Assembly: GCF_000770585.1 (NCBI RefSeq)
Contig: NZ_JNCF01000015.1
Coordinates: 1-59,366 of the forward strand
Origin: Legionella norrlandica
Lineage (GTDB): Bacteria > Pseudomonadota > Gammaproteobacteria > Legionellales > Legionellaceae
Length of the DNA stretch: 59,366 nt
Direction of reading: 5' to 3'
In this document: positions 39,816 through 49,286 of the stretch, piece after piece
How positions within the stretch are numbered: position 1 is the first letter of the stretch
Layout of the letters: every line of letters begins with the position of its first letter
Translations under genes and position numbers: made by a program
Notes under the pieces: generated by a model
Told to the model about the DNA's origin: nothing
Seen by the model: the letters and a program-made list of their open reading frames with translations, nothing else
Databases searched by the model: none

Positions 39816-41158
39816 GTGAGTATTCGCCAACCTGCCGTAGCAGGTTATTTTTACCCCAATGATCCTTTGATTTTAAAAAAAACGATACAAGATTTGCTTA
39901 ATCAAGCACCAGTTCATACTCCTGCCCCCAAAGCAATACTGGTTCCACATGCCGGTTATATTTATTCTGGTTCTGTAGCTGCTTCTGCCTATGCCTCTCT
40001 ACATAATAAAAAAGACTCCATTACTAAAGTCGTCCTATTAGGTCCTGCTCATCGACTATATTTCCAAGGCATCGCCTATGATCCTGTGGAAAAGTTCGCT
40101 ACACCATTAGGAGAAATTGAACAAGATAAAGAACTATTAAGTCAAATTACAGACTTGCCTTATGTTTATTCCCTACCTCAAGCTCATCAAAATGAGCATT
40201 GTTTAGAAATACAACTCCCTTTCTGTCAAATGATATTCTCCAAGTTTAAAATACTTCCCCTGGTAGTTGGTGAAACCAATCCAATGGAGGTAGCACAACT
40301 GATAGGCAGGATATGGGGTGATGATGATACCTTGATTATTATCAGTTCCGATTTAAGTCATTATCTTCCTTATCATATAGCCCAACGAGAAGACAAAAAT
40401 ACTTGTATTTTCATTGACACCTTAGATGGTGAAAGCATACTTCATAACGCAGCCTGTGGTTATTTCCCATTGCGTGGTTTTTTATATTTTGCACGGCAAA
40501 ATCATCTTTACAGCCGTTTATTAGACTTACGCAATTCAGGAGATACTGCTGGAGATAAAGAAAGAGTAGTGGGTTATGCTGCCTATCATTTTTATCAAAA
40601 ACTTAGTTTTGCAGATCATTGTGGTGATGAATTGAAATATCTGGCAAAAGAAACAATTCGATTACAGACAGAAGAAAATAAGACATTAGCAATTGATTAT
40701 AAAGATTACCATCAATTGCTGCGGATACGCATACCTACTTTTATTACTATAAAGAAGAATGGGATACTTAGAGGTTGTATGGGAAGCCTTATAGCCAAAG
40801 AGCAATTGGCTGAAAATGTAATTTATAACTCAATGCGCGCAGCAATTGCTGACCCTCGGTTTCCTAGAATAACCGCATCCGAACTCAAAGAATTATCCTT
40901 AACCATTTCATTAATTAGCCCATTATCCCCATTACACTTTAATGATGAGGAGGAGCTTAAGTCCCAATTGCGAATCGGCACGGATGGTTTGCTATTAACT
41001 TACGGCCCCTATCAAGCTACCTTTTTACCTAGTGTATGGATTCCCTTAAAACGAAAGATGAATTTATAAGCCATTTAAAATTAAAAATGGGACTTTCTGA
41101 AAATTTTTGGTCTCCCAAAATGAAGGCCTTACGTTACACTGCAGAAATTATTGAGTAA
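39816..41158 (+). pseudogene. Memo-AMMECR1 fusion, frameshifted near the end
   Basis: 447 residues if repaired, from GTG 39816 (CGGAG upstream). Residues 1-~265 are a Memo domain (LVPHAGYIYSGSVAASAY, LLGPAHRL, HQNEHCLEIQLPF, ISSDLSHYL). Residues ~275-447 are AMMECR1 (GILRGCMGSLIAKEQL, AAIADPRF). Adding one G at GG 41038-41039 turns VWIPLKRKMNL-stop into VWDSLKTKDEFISHLK and runs to the natural stop at 41156-41158. Without repair the protein loses its last ~30 residues only. Confidence 0.9.
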
Positions 41159-41187
41159 ATGCCTAAGGCTGTTTTCTCAGTAGCGTG

Positions 41188-41257
41188 ATAACATAGCTGT
41201 ATTGGATATGGGAAACACGAATTTCCCATGTTAGTGAAGAACAGAATACGCTGTTAT
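41188..41257. repeat. 70-bp palindromic element with inner hairpin
   Basis: The inner stem ATGGGAAA / TTTCCCAT (41208-41215, 41222-41229) is perfect. The outer arms ATAACATAGCTGTATT (41188-41203) and AATACGCTGTTAT (41245-41257) are complementary with a small bulge. It fills the gap between the Memo fusion and the GGDEF gene. Confidence 0.6.
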
Positions 41258-41363
41258 TGAGCTGGGAGAGACACAAACGCAGAGGTTTGATATTTCCTTA
41301 CAAATAATTCATCAGACCTATTTTTATGCTAATTTTAAATTATAGGATTCTAAGGTATACAAA

Positions 41364-43631
41364 ATGGATAATTCATTTGTATTTAATGAGACTACCCTAA
41401 AACGAGTACCTCATTTTTTAGTGTTAATTATTATTTTACTGTTAGGTCTCCCTTACATAGGATTAAACTGGGGGTTGGACTTTAGTAGTTTAGCAGTCAA
41501 ACTAAATAGTGGGAAAGAGGTTGATTCTCAACTTTTTGAATCTCAAATTCGTGGCTATTTTAGACAAGCTCTCTTACAATGGTCAGGGTTTTCCCTTGCT
41601 GCAGTCACTGTCTTATTGGCATTTACTCAGTATCGATTGAGCAATGATAAAATAGCACTAATTATTGGATTAGCAATACTATTTTCTGGCTCTGTAGAAG
41701 CGCTCCACACCATAGTAGTAGATGGTTTGTCTTTGGATTTTAACCAAAAAAACAACCTAGATGCTCTCATTTGGGTTTTTTCAAACAGCATCAGTGGGGT
41801 TATTTTAATAATTGGACTTAGCCTACTGCTCTGTGCCAATAATGATAAAACAGTCAGTTTCCAAACTTTTATCTTATTGACTACTTTTTTAGTATTGGCG
41901 GCCATCACACTTATTTATTATACAACAACAGTAATTAAGCTTCCTGACATGTGGCTTCAAGACTCTTATATTTCCAGACCATTTGAACTCATATCCGTCT
42001 TTATCTATCTCATGTTAATGATTATCGTTTATCCCAAAATTTATACATCCTATCCTAGTATTTTATCTGACTGTATATTCTATATCTCACTAACTCAGGT
42101 TGTATTATCTATATACATCATGCTATTATCAAATACTCCCTATGACAGCGCATTTAATATTGCCTACTTTCTCAAGGTGATCGTCTATTTTATCCCTTGC
42201 ACATGCTTGGTAATTAATTATGTTTTTTCATACTCAGCCGTTTTACGGGCGCAAAGGCAACTCAAATCAAAACAAGAAGAATTAAAATACATCGCCTCTC
42301 ATGATCCCCTGACTAACCTGTTTAACCGCAGAGAATTTGAGGAGTTACTTGATAACTCCATTGCTAATTCTCAAAGAAATAACTCTTCCCTAGCTTTGTT
42401 ACTTATTGATTTAGATAATTTTAAATCTACGAATGACACTTTTGGTCATTTTCATGGAGATGAACTTCTAAAACAATTCTCGAATCGACTCAGTTTATTA
42501 GTCAGAAAAAGCGACCTATTATCAAGAGTAGGAGGGGATGAATTTACTCTTATTTACCTAAATATAAAATCTCCCTCCAATGCCCGGCATTTAGCTGAAC
42601 GAATTTTAAATGAATTAAATAGTCCCTATACTATTAATGGCAAATTAATTACAGTAACTGCAAGTATAGGAATATCTATTTTTCCTGATGATGGTAATAC
42701 AACAGAAGATTTATTAAGAAAAGCAGATTTGGCAATGTATAAAGCCAAAAATTCTGGGAAAAATACTTATCAATTTTATACTGATGAACTTGGCTATCTT
42801 CAACATAGAGAATCTGAATTGGAAGCTCATTTACGGAAAGCATTAGAATATGAGGAGCTTCACCTCTATTACCAACCCAAATTTAATCTGCTAAACATGG
42901 AAATTATTGGTGCAGAAATTCTATTGCGCTGGAATAATGAATCATTAGGCGAAGTGTCTCCGAATGAATTTATACCTATAGCTGAAAACACTGGATTAAT
43001 TAATGATCTTGGTCAATGGGTTTTACAAAAAGCCTGTTCTCAAATAATGAAATGGTCTCAGCAGTACAATACTATGCTTTCATTTTCAATTAATATCTCC
43101 CCTATACAATTAACAAATCTTCAATTTCCAAACATTCTTGAAAAAATAATGAAAGAATACCAATATCCTCCTGGATATCTAGAACTGGAAATTACAGAAA
43201 ATATTTTAATGCGTGATCAAATTGAAGTCTCCAAAGTACTTAATATTATTTCTAACTTGGGAATAAAATTGTCATTGGACGATTTTGGTAAAGAATATTC
43301 CTCATTGAATAGATTAAAAACTCTTCCTATCGACGCCCTAAAAATTGATAAAAGTTTTATATCAGATATACATAATGAACAGGAGAAAGTTGTTATCATT
43401 GATATTATTATTAAATTAGCTAATGAATTGGGAATGAGTATTGTTGCAGAAGGAGTTGAAACGATAGCTCAATTAAAATATCTTGTATCAAGAAAATGCC
43501 ATTTTGGTCAAGGTTTCCTTTTAAGCAAACCCCTAACAGCAGAGGAGTTCGCAATAGTGGCATATTCCATGCGCGGAAAAGACCAATCCAATACAAGCGT
43601 AATATCATTGATAAACGACAACAGGCCCTAA
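41364..43631 (+). CDS. Membrane GGDEF/EAL cyclic-di-GMP protein
   Basis: 755 residues. About seven membrane spans (residues ~15-290) form a MASE-like sensor. A GGDEF domain follows with an intact active site (RVGGDEF at ~390) and an inhibitory RxxD site (RKSD) five residues before it. The EAL domain has EIL in place of EAL (E518) but keeps LEITEN, LSLDDFG, KIDKSF and AEGVET. Both synthesis and hydrolysis of c-di-GMP may be possible. It is beside yajQ, whose product binds c-di-GMP in other bacteria. Confidence 0.9.
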   Translation: MDNSFVFNETTLKRVPHFLVLIIILLLGLPYIGLNWGLDFSSLAVKLNSGKEVDSQLFESQIRGYFRQALLQWSGFSLAAVTVLLAFTQYRLSNDKIALIIGLAILFSGSVEALHTIVVDGLSLDFNQKNNLDALIWVFSNSISGVILIIGLSLLLCANNDKTVSFQTFILLTTFLVLAAITLIYYTTTVIKLPDMWLQDSYISRPFELISVFIYLMLMIIVYPKIYTSYPSILSDCIFYISLTQVVLSIYIMLLSNTPYDSAFNIAYFLKVIVYFIPCTCLVINYVFSYSAVLRAQRQLKSKQEELKYIASHDPLTNLFNRREFEELLDNSIANSQRNNSSLALLLIDLDNFKSTNDTFGHFHGDELLKQFSNRLSLLVRKSDLLSRVGGDEFTLIYLNIKSPSNARHLAERILNELNSPYTINGKLITVTASIGISIFPDDGNTTEDLLRKADLAMYKAKNSGKNTYQFYTDELGYLQHRESELEAHLRKALEYEELHLYYQPKFNLLNMEIIGAEILLRWNNESLGEVSPNEFIPIAENTGLINDLGQWVLQKACSQIMKWSQQYNTMLSFSINISPIQLTNLQFPNILEKIMKEYQYPPGYLELEITENILMRDQIEVSKVLNIISNLGIKLSLDDFGKEYSSLNRLKTLPIDALKIDKSFISDIHNEQEKVVIIDIIIKLANELGMSIVAEGVETIAQLKYLVSRKCHFGQGFLLSKPLTAEEFAIVAYSMRGKDQSNTSVISLINDNRP

Positions 43632-43659
43632 TAATGAAGGGTATTAACTCCCTCTTAAA

Positions 43660-44145
43660 CTAATCACGAAAATTCTCATACTGTAAAGGCAATTCAATAT
43701 TTGATTTCTTTAACAAAGCGATAGTTTCCTGCAAATCATCACGTTTTTTTCCAGTTATTCTGACTTTATCTCCCTGGATAGAAGTCTGTACTTTTAATTT
43801 GCTATCTTTAATATACTTTACTATTTCCTTAGCCGTAGGTTGATCAATGCCCTGTTTAAAAGTCATGGTAAGAGTATAAAATTTTCCACTATGAACAGGC
43901 TCATCTTCTATGTCCACACCTGCTGTACTTAGGTTACGTTTTGAGCAATGATTTCGGAATAAATCCTCAAGCTGCCTTACCTGAAAATCGGACTGAGAGC
44001 GTAAGGTCACAATAAGATCTTTAAGCTCGATAGTAGCTTCTATTCCACGAAAATCAAATCGCGTGCTTACTTCACGCATTGCGTTATCCACCGCATTGCG
44101 CAACTCCACTTCATTCATTTTAGAAACAATATCAAAAGAAGGCAT
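43660..44145 (-). CDS. yajQ: YajQ-family nucleotide (c-di-GMP) binding protein
   Basis: 161 residues from ATG 44145 (MPSFDIVSKMNEVELRNAVDN, the family's canonical start; an ATG two codons earlier is also in frame). Two ferredoxin-like halves; conserved STRFDFRG and VRITGKKRDDLQETIALL. It converges on the GGDEF/EAL gene with ~28 bases between. Confidence 0.93.
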   Translation of the reverse strand: MPSFDIVSKMNEVELRNAVDNAMREVSTRFDFRGIEATIELKDLIVTLRSQSDFQVRQLEDLFRNHCSKRNLSTAGVDIEDEPVHSGKFYTLTMTFKQGIDQPTAKEIVKYIKDSKLKVQTSIQGDKVRITGKKRDDLQETIALLKKSNIELPLQYENFRD

Positions 44146-44366
44146 AACCAATCCGTTAAAAATTAAAATCCTAATTTATCAAAAAATAAGAGCCTATTAA
44201 AGAAAAGAGACCGCTGATTCCTCATTTTGAACGAATTAATTCTGCTTTAAAATAAAGCAATTTCTCAGCTATTGCATAATTGCCTAAACAATGTTATCAA
44301 ATTATTTGGATGAAAAATCATCTAGTTGGTTATGGATATTATTAATCTGCAGCAAAAAAAGCTATT

Positions 44367-44385
44367 GTTAATCTAGTGTTAATCT
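44367..44385 (+). promoter_or_regulatory. Direct repeat resembling a PmrA site
   Basis: GTTAATCT occurs at 44367-44374 and 44378-44385, an 11-base period (gTTAAT-N5-gTTAAT), the spacing of PmrA-type half-sites. An ATTAATCT occurs 26 bases earlier. It is 44-62 bases before the effector-like gene start. PmrA activates many Legionella effector genes; the match is suggestive only. Confidence 0.45.
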
Positions 44386-44428
44386 GGAATTATTTAAGTT
44401 TTTTTTGCTTTCTCAAGGAGTGAGAAGT

Positions 44429-46440
44429 ATGGGAAAGGAAAAGACAGATCTTGAGGTTTCATATAAACCAGTACCTTATAAAGGACGTTTTTGGATACAT
44501 TCTGAAAGTTGCTATACCGAAGAGGAGTTAAGTCTAAGAGAGTGGATTTTAAAAGCACGTGCTACCTCAGGAATCCATCCGGATTACCTTAGCAATCCCA
44601 GTTCCTGGTTTGCCAGTGATGAGAACGCACTAATTAACCCTTACGAACAGGCCTGGTTTTACTCCAATGCTTACAAGCCCAGGCATATTTTAAACCGTGA
44701 TGATTTTCATGTTCAACCAATTGATAATCAGCGTCTTCAGTGGCCACAATTTTATGATTTAATGCAAAAAGTAGGTGATTATCTTTTATTAAGAAACAGT
44801 GAATTACCTCCCGAACACTTAAACCACCCCATAAATTTTTTCCTTCTTGACGTCAACAACATCTTAAAAGGCCTAAGTCAAAACAACAACATACAACAAG
44901 TCAAAGATCAGCTGGAATTACTTACTCGTTATCTGCGCACGATTGAAAAAAATATTTCGCCACTGGTTGGTTCCGATCGATTATTTTTAGCCAATTTCCG
45001 CAAAATAGTGGATTCCAAGATTCAGCCGCATCTGGATCATAGGTTAGAAACTCAGCTCCTCAGAGATAGACTTGGAGAATTATCAAAAGACATAAGGAAA
45101 TTATCAAGCGACCGAAATAGAATTTTGCATTTTGCCCTGAATATCAATCCAGTAAACCCCCACCCTTATGAGTTTGATCTTGATAAAATTGGTAATACGG
45201 CTTCTTATCCAACTCAAGCAGCTAAAAATTGTGCTCTAAAATCCAAAGAATTAGTTGCAGATCCCGTCCCCATACTTCACCTGACAAAAGAGCAATTAAA
45301 CGATTGTCCCCATTTCAAATTAATCTCTATGAAAGAAGAGACCCTTGATCATTACGCCAAAGCGATTTCTGATCTTAATGAACTGGAACGATTTCAGAAG
45401 GTAATCCAAGACATTATGGATTTGCTAGGTCAAGCGGGAGAAGTCTATACCGTCCATCAATTTAAAAATCAAATGCTGTCCTTGTTTGAACAAATCGATG
45501 GGTTTATCGATAACTCGTCGGAGCATATCGAAGAAATAATTGATGCGAATACACAAGCCTACCATAAAGCCATACAAGAGGAACAAAATTTGTCTTATTG
45601 GAAAACCTGGCTAACCAATGAGAAAGAAAAATTAAAATTCTTTATTAAAAATCAGGACACTCTTGCCCAGTTTCCGTCTAGCTCTTCCGATCTCAAGAAA
45701 ACAGGTAAAGCATTAAAAAGTAGAGTTAACGAAGTCATTTCCCACTTAAATCAGCCTAAATTAAAGGAAACGTCTTTTGAAGCAATTGCAGGACAAACCC
45801 AGGCACTCGATAAGCTGATGTGGTCCATGCATGATTGGATAAAAATTCAACATGAATTAAAAGGGCTTCCAAGTCCTAAGCCACCAGAACCACTTAAGAT
45901 AGAGCCCACCACTATACCTCCTGTTGAGACCTTCACTCCTCTTTCACCACCTGCCCCTATTTATAAGCCTCTTTTTTCAGCTCCCCCCAGCAATATGACT
46001 ATTTCTTGTACATCTGATAATCCTCAGTGTTCAATAAATTCCAATCCATGCACAAATTCCAACAACGCATCCACGCAAAATTCTTTGGTCTATTTAGGCT
46101 AATAACATTAATACCTATCGGTGTTATCGCCTTGTACTTACTGATGCAATGGAAAAATAAGAAAAAAATCCCTGCATCAGGTACTAAAGAAGAATTCGAT
46201 AAGATAAAAGAGCAGTTTGAAGATTTATTAACAGAAATTAGGGGCTTTGAGGATTCTGAAGAAGTTGATCTTGCAGACGATTATTATTTCATTCTAAGTG
46301 ATTATAATGACTTAATAAAAAAGGCAAAATCAGATTTTTATAGTGTAGAAGGATTACAGGAAGCTTATAATGAATTGAAAGATTTCTATGAGGAGCACTG
46401 TAGCTCTCAAAAATCAGTTACTCTCTATCCTTCGCCATAA
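44429..46440 (+). pseudogene. Effector-like coiled-coil protein with a C-terminal membrane span, frameshifted
   Basis: I do not recognise the family. From ATG 44429 (AAGGAGTG upstream) a 557-residue hydrophilic, helix-rich region (long heptad-like segments ~150-460) and a proline-rich stretch (PKPPEPLKIEPTTIPPVET) run to a stop. One added G at GG 46097-46098 joins LVYLG to LITLIPIGVIALYLLMQW, a single transmembrane helix, and a ~95-residue acidic C-terminal domain, total 670 residues. No signal peptide. Size, coiled coils, membrane helix and the PmrA-like upstream site fit a Dot/Icm substrate; this is inference. Confidence 0.65.
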
Positions 46441-46517
46441 GGGCTGTTATGATATAATTATACCATTTTATCTGCAGCCTCTTTGTCACTCTCAGATGTC
46501 GCTAGCATAATAACACA

Positions 46518-46553
46518 TTAGACCTCTTTTATAATATTACAAAAGAGGTCTAA
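46518..46553. terminator. Bidirectional terminator between two effector-like genes
   Basis: TTAGACCTCTTTT (46518-46530) pairs perfectly with AAAAGAGGTCTAA (46541-46553), 13 bp, loop of 10. It lies between convergent genes, five bases after the stop of the minus-strand gene. Confidence 0.75.
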
Positions 46554-46557
46554 GCTA

Positions 46558-48870
46558 TTACTGCAACACACATTGATCGGTATTTGAATCTTCCTCACCT
46601 TCTTTTGGTTTGCCTGCCCCACTTGCAAAAAAAGTCTGCATTAAACCACTTATCATCTTTTCAGTCGCTTCCTCATTCTCATTTTCCAAAGAATTACCTG
46701 AATATCCCAAAGAATTGGCAATATGCTTTAAAGATTCCCTCATCTTACTTAAAGAGTCTATTAAATCCTCATAAAAGGAGTCATCATAAAAATCATAAGG
46801 AGAATCTAGCACAGCAGCAATTTCACTCATCCTGGCTATAATTGCTTCCTGTTCCTGTGCTATCCTTCTTTGCCCTTTCGATAGCTTGCGACCAAACACA
46901 ACTTTTGGGACCTCCTTCTGGACTTCAATCAATTGTGATTTTAATGAAATCATTTCTAAAGTAAGCAATTGGCGTTTTATTACCTCTCTTTTTATATCTT
47001 CGAAGAATGGCATAACATCAAAATCTTCAATTGCATTCAAAGATTCTCTGAGCTTATCCAAATCCATTTTAATGGCTTTTACCGTTGAAATACGCTCGAT
47101 GCGAGGTAGTTTAGGTAACAATAGATCAAATTCTTTTTCTATCTCTTTTTTGTTGTACATAACATCTGGATCAGTATTTAATCGTTTTACAAATTCTTCT
47201 CCAGCAGTGCCATGAAAGTACTGAGTAACATCCAATTGTTGGTTATAATTTACAAGGTCATAAGTTATTCCCTGCTTAAGTAACTCAATCTTACGCTGAT
47301 TTTCTTTGATTAACTCTTGGATTTCATCTTTTGTTTTTGCATCAAAAGGGAAATCCGAAGGTAAAACATTTAACATTTGGTTAAGCTGTTTATAAAATTT
47401 TATGTTATTAATTGTTAGGCTAAAATTCTTTTCAAGTACTGGCCTTAAAGGATGATTGGGTTGCATTAGTAAAATCGCTGCGAATGGCAAACCAGTTTCT
47501 TTATCAATACCCATTAGGCTTTCCCCATTCTTTACAAGCAAATCGAGAATATCCAGCATGTTCGTTTCAGGTGTGGAATTTTTAAAGCAATAATCCACAA
47601 TAGAGGCATACTCCACTGTCTTGATAGCAAAATCTTTAAAATGAATACTTGCTGTTTGATATTTCAGTAAAAGAGCCATTAATTGAGCTTGATTAAATTG
47701 CAATGCATAAAGAACCATATTACTTGATAATAATGGGAAGAAAGGAGCAATTTCCTCAGCCAGCTGATACTGGCCTTTTGCTAATAGCCTTTGCAATAGG
47801 TTAACACCTATTCCTTCAATTTTTGTTCTTAAGGCCTTTAGATTTTTAATGTCTTCAATTGAGGCAGAGTAGTCTCCAAATTCATATTTCCAATCTATAT
47901 TTTTAAATTCTGCGTAAAGATTTACTACTTGTTTAATCAACTGCTCATCTTCTAGTTTTATTGCCTTAATCTGTTCAACCTGTAATTTAAATTTATTAAT
48001 TAATACACTAAGATCTTCTTCCTTCTTGGCCGGTTTTTTCTGAACTGTATGGGACTTGGAAGAGCTGGCCTCTGCAAAAAAAGATGGCTTTTTGGAAGAG
48101 GAAGGCTTCTCTCTTTTTGCCGAAACAGATCTTGTGATAACTGGCTCCACTTCCGCCTCCTGCTTGTCTTCTATGGGTATTAGTGTTAGTTCACTTATTG
48201 AACTCCACTCTATCTCTGCCATTAATGCCTTTTTATAAGAGAGCAAATGTTTTAATGCTTTTCTTATACCCGGTGTAAAATTGGAATAAAGAAGGAGCGA
48301 TTTTTGAATGTCAATTTGTCTATCCAATATCTCCAGATGCTCCTCTTTACCACGCATAGACTCTGAAATACCGGTTAATTGCGATTCCAATACTTCAAAT
48401 TGTTTTTTTAGGTCTTCGACTACTAGCTGTTGCTCGCCCCTCAAATACTTTACTAAATCTCGCGTACTTCTATCAGCCAATAATTTAAATACCTCTTCAT
48501 TCTCTTCACAATCAACTGGAATATACTCATTTTCAGAAGTAACCCTAGAAAATAATGGCCTATTGACAAAATTATCCTCCGAATCGAAATAAACATGTAA
48601 CCTATACTCTGTGCCTAATTGATTTTTAAAATAAGCGGTATAATGATATTGACTAATGGAATCAATCCATCCATAGGGTTTCTCAAAAATACTTACGTGA
48701 TGATGAGATAAGGTATACTCACCTATGGTTATTTCTTTATCTAGTGGCAATTCAAATTTATAGTATTTTGTGCCCTTTGAATGAGTTAATTCAGAGAAAT
48801 CAATAGCCCCTGATATTTTGGCCTTATTAATCTTATCTTTTACTAAATTAAATAAAGCATTTCTCGACAT
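46558..48870 (-). CDS. Large effector-like protein ending in a CaaX box
   Basis: 770 residues from ATG 48870 (GGGGAG five bases upstream; an ATG six codons earlier has no site). No family recognised. The first ~150 residues look globular (beta-rich, YHYTAYFKNQLGTEYRLHVYF). Coiled-coil stretches lie at ~150-200 and 280-330, a serine/lysine-rich linker (EKPSSSKKPSFFAEASSSKS) at ~255-275, and helices follow. The C terminus is acidic (ENENEEATEK) and ends DQCVLQ: cysteine, two aliphatic residues and Gln, a eukaryotic CaaX prenylation motif. Acidic tail plus CaaX suggest a translocated, host-lipidated protein. Confidence 0.7.
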   Translation of the reverse strand: MSRNALFNLVKDKINKAKISGAIDFSELTHSKGTKYYKFELPLDKEITIGEYTLSHHHVSIFEKPYGWIDSISQYHYTAYFKNQLGTEYRLHVYFDSEDNFVNRPLFSRVTSENEYIPVDCEENEEVFKLLADRSTRDLVKYLRGEQQLVVEDLKKQFEVLESQLTGISESMRGKEEHLEILDRQIDIQKSLLLYSNFTPGIRKALKHLLSYKKALMAEIEWSSISELTLIPIEDKQEAEVEPVITRSVSAKREKPSSSKKPSFFAEASSSKSHTVQKKPAKKEEDLSVLINKFKLQVEQIKAIKLEDEQLIKQVVNLYAEFKNIDWKYEFGDYSASIEDIKNLKALRTKIEGIGVNLLQRLLAKGQYQLAEEIAPFFPLLSSNMVLYALQFNQAQLMALLLKYQTASIHFKDFAIKTVEYASIVDYCFKNSTPETNMLDILDLLVKNGESLMGIDKETGLPFAAILLMQPNHPLRPVLEKNFSLTINNIKFYKQLNQMLNVLPSDFPFDAKTKDEIQELIKENQRKIELLKQGITYDLVNYNQQLDVTQYFHGTAGEEFVKRLNTDPDVMYNKKEIEKEFDLLLPKLPRIERISTVKAIKMDLDKLRESLNAIEDFDVMPFFEDIKREVIKRQLLTLEMISLKSQLIEVQKEVPKVVFGRKLSKGQRRIAQEQEAIIARMSEIAAVLDSPYDFYDDSFYEDLIDSLSKMRESLKHIANSLGYSGNSLENENEEATEKMISGLMQTFFASGAGKPKEGEEDSNTDQCVLQ

Positions 48871-49286
48871 CTTAGCTCCCCAAAGCAATATTAAAGATTA
48901 AAGATATTACTTTAAGATCTTTTATTGTTCAACAAGGAATTTCACAGGTATTCTTCTATTTCAGGGAAAATAGTATTGAAATTCAAAAATTTAGAGGCAA
49001 ATGTCAGCACGCTCTAAAATAAAAATATAAACATATCAGTTTAACTATCTCCACTTGCAAAAAAACTTGCAGGAATAAATAATAAACCTTTGCTTCTGTA
49101 AAGCGTATTAAACAACAGTCTTCTTTCGAAACTCACAGCCATAAGAGAAGTATGAGGAGAAACGGAGCACAGAACCGCATTGTACCCATTAGCACATGAG
49201 GATTCGGGCACCGTATCGACAAAGCAATTCTCCATAGCAGTAGAGTTTCAAAGTCTAATCAATTTGATTGAAAGGGAACTCAAGGA
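48871..49286. other. 416-base intergenic region holding a palindromic repeat
   Basis: Contains copy B of the dispersed repeat (49120-49253) and the divergent promoters of the CaaX gene and clc. No credible gene; the ORF inside the repeat has no support. Confidence 0.5.
49120..49253 (+). repeat. Dispersed palindromic repeat, copy B
   Basis: 134 bp from CTTCTTTCGAAACTC to GAGTTTCAAAG. The arms are inverted copies of each other. The core shares GAAACGGAGCACAGAA and CACCGTATCGACAAAGC with copy C (54830-54954) and other blocks with copy A in hisD. Confidence 0.8.

Noticed and set aside
48887..48894. TTAATATT on the minus strand, like a PmrA core, before the CaaX gene
   Set aside because: It is only 16 bases from the start codon, too close for an activator site plus promoter, and such AT-rich octamers are frequent by chance here.
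49041..49235. A 64-residue minus-strand ORF next to the CaaX gene
   Set aside because: It lies mostly within palindromic repeat copy B and has no ribosome site or family resemblance.
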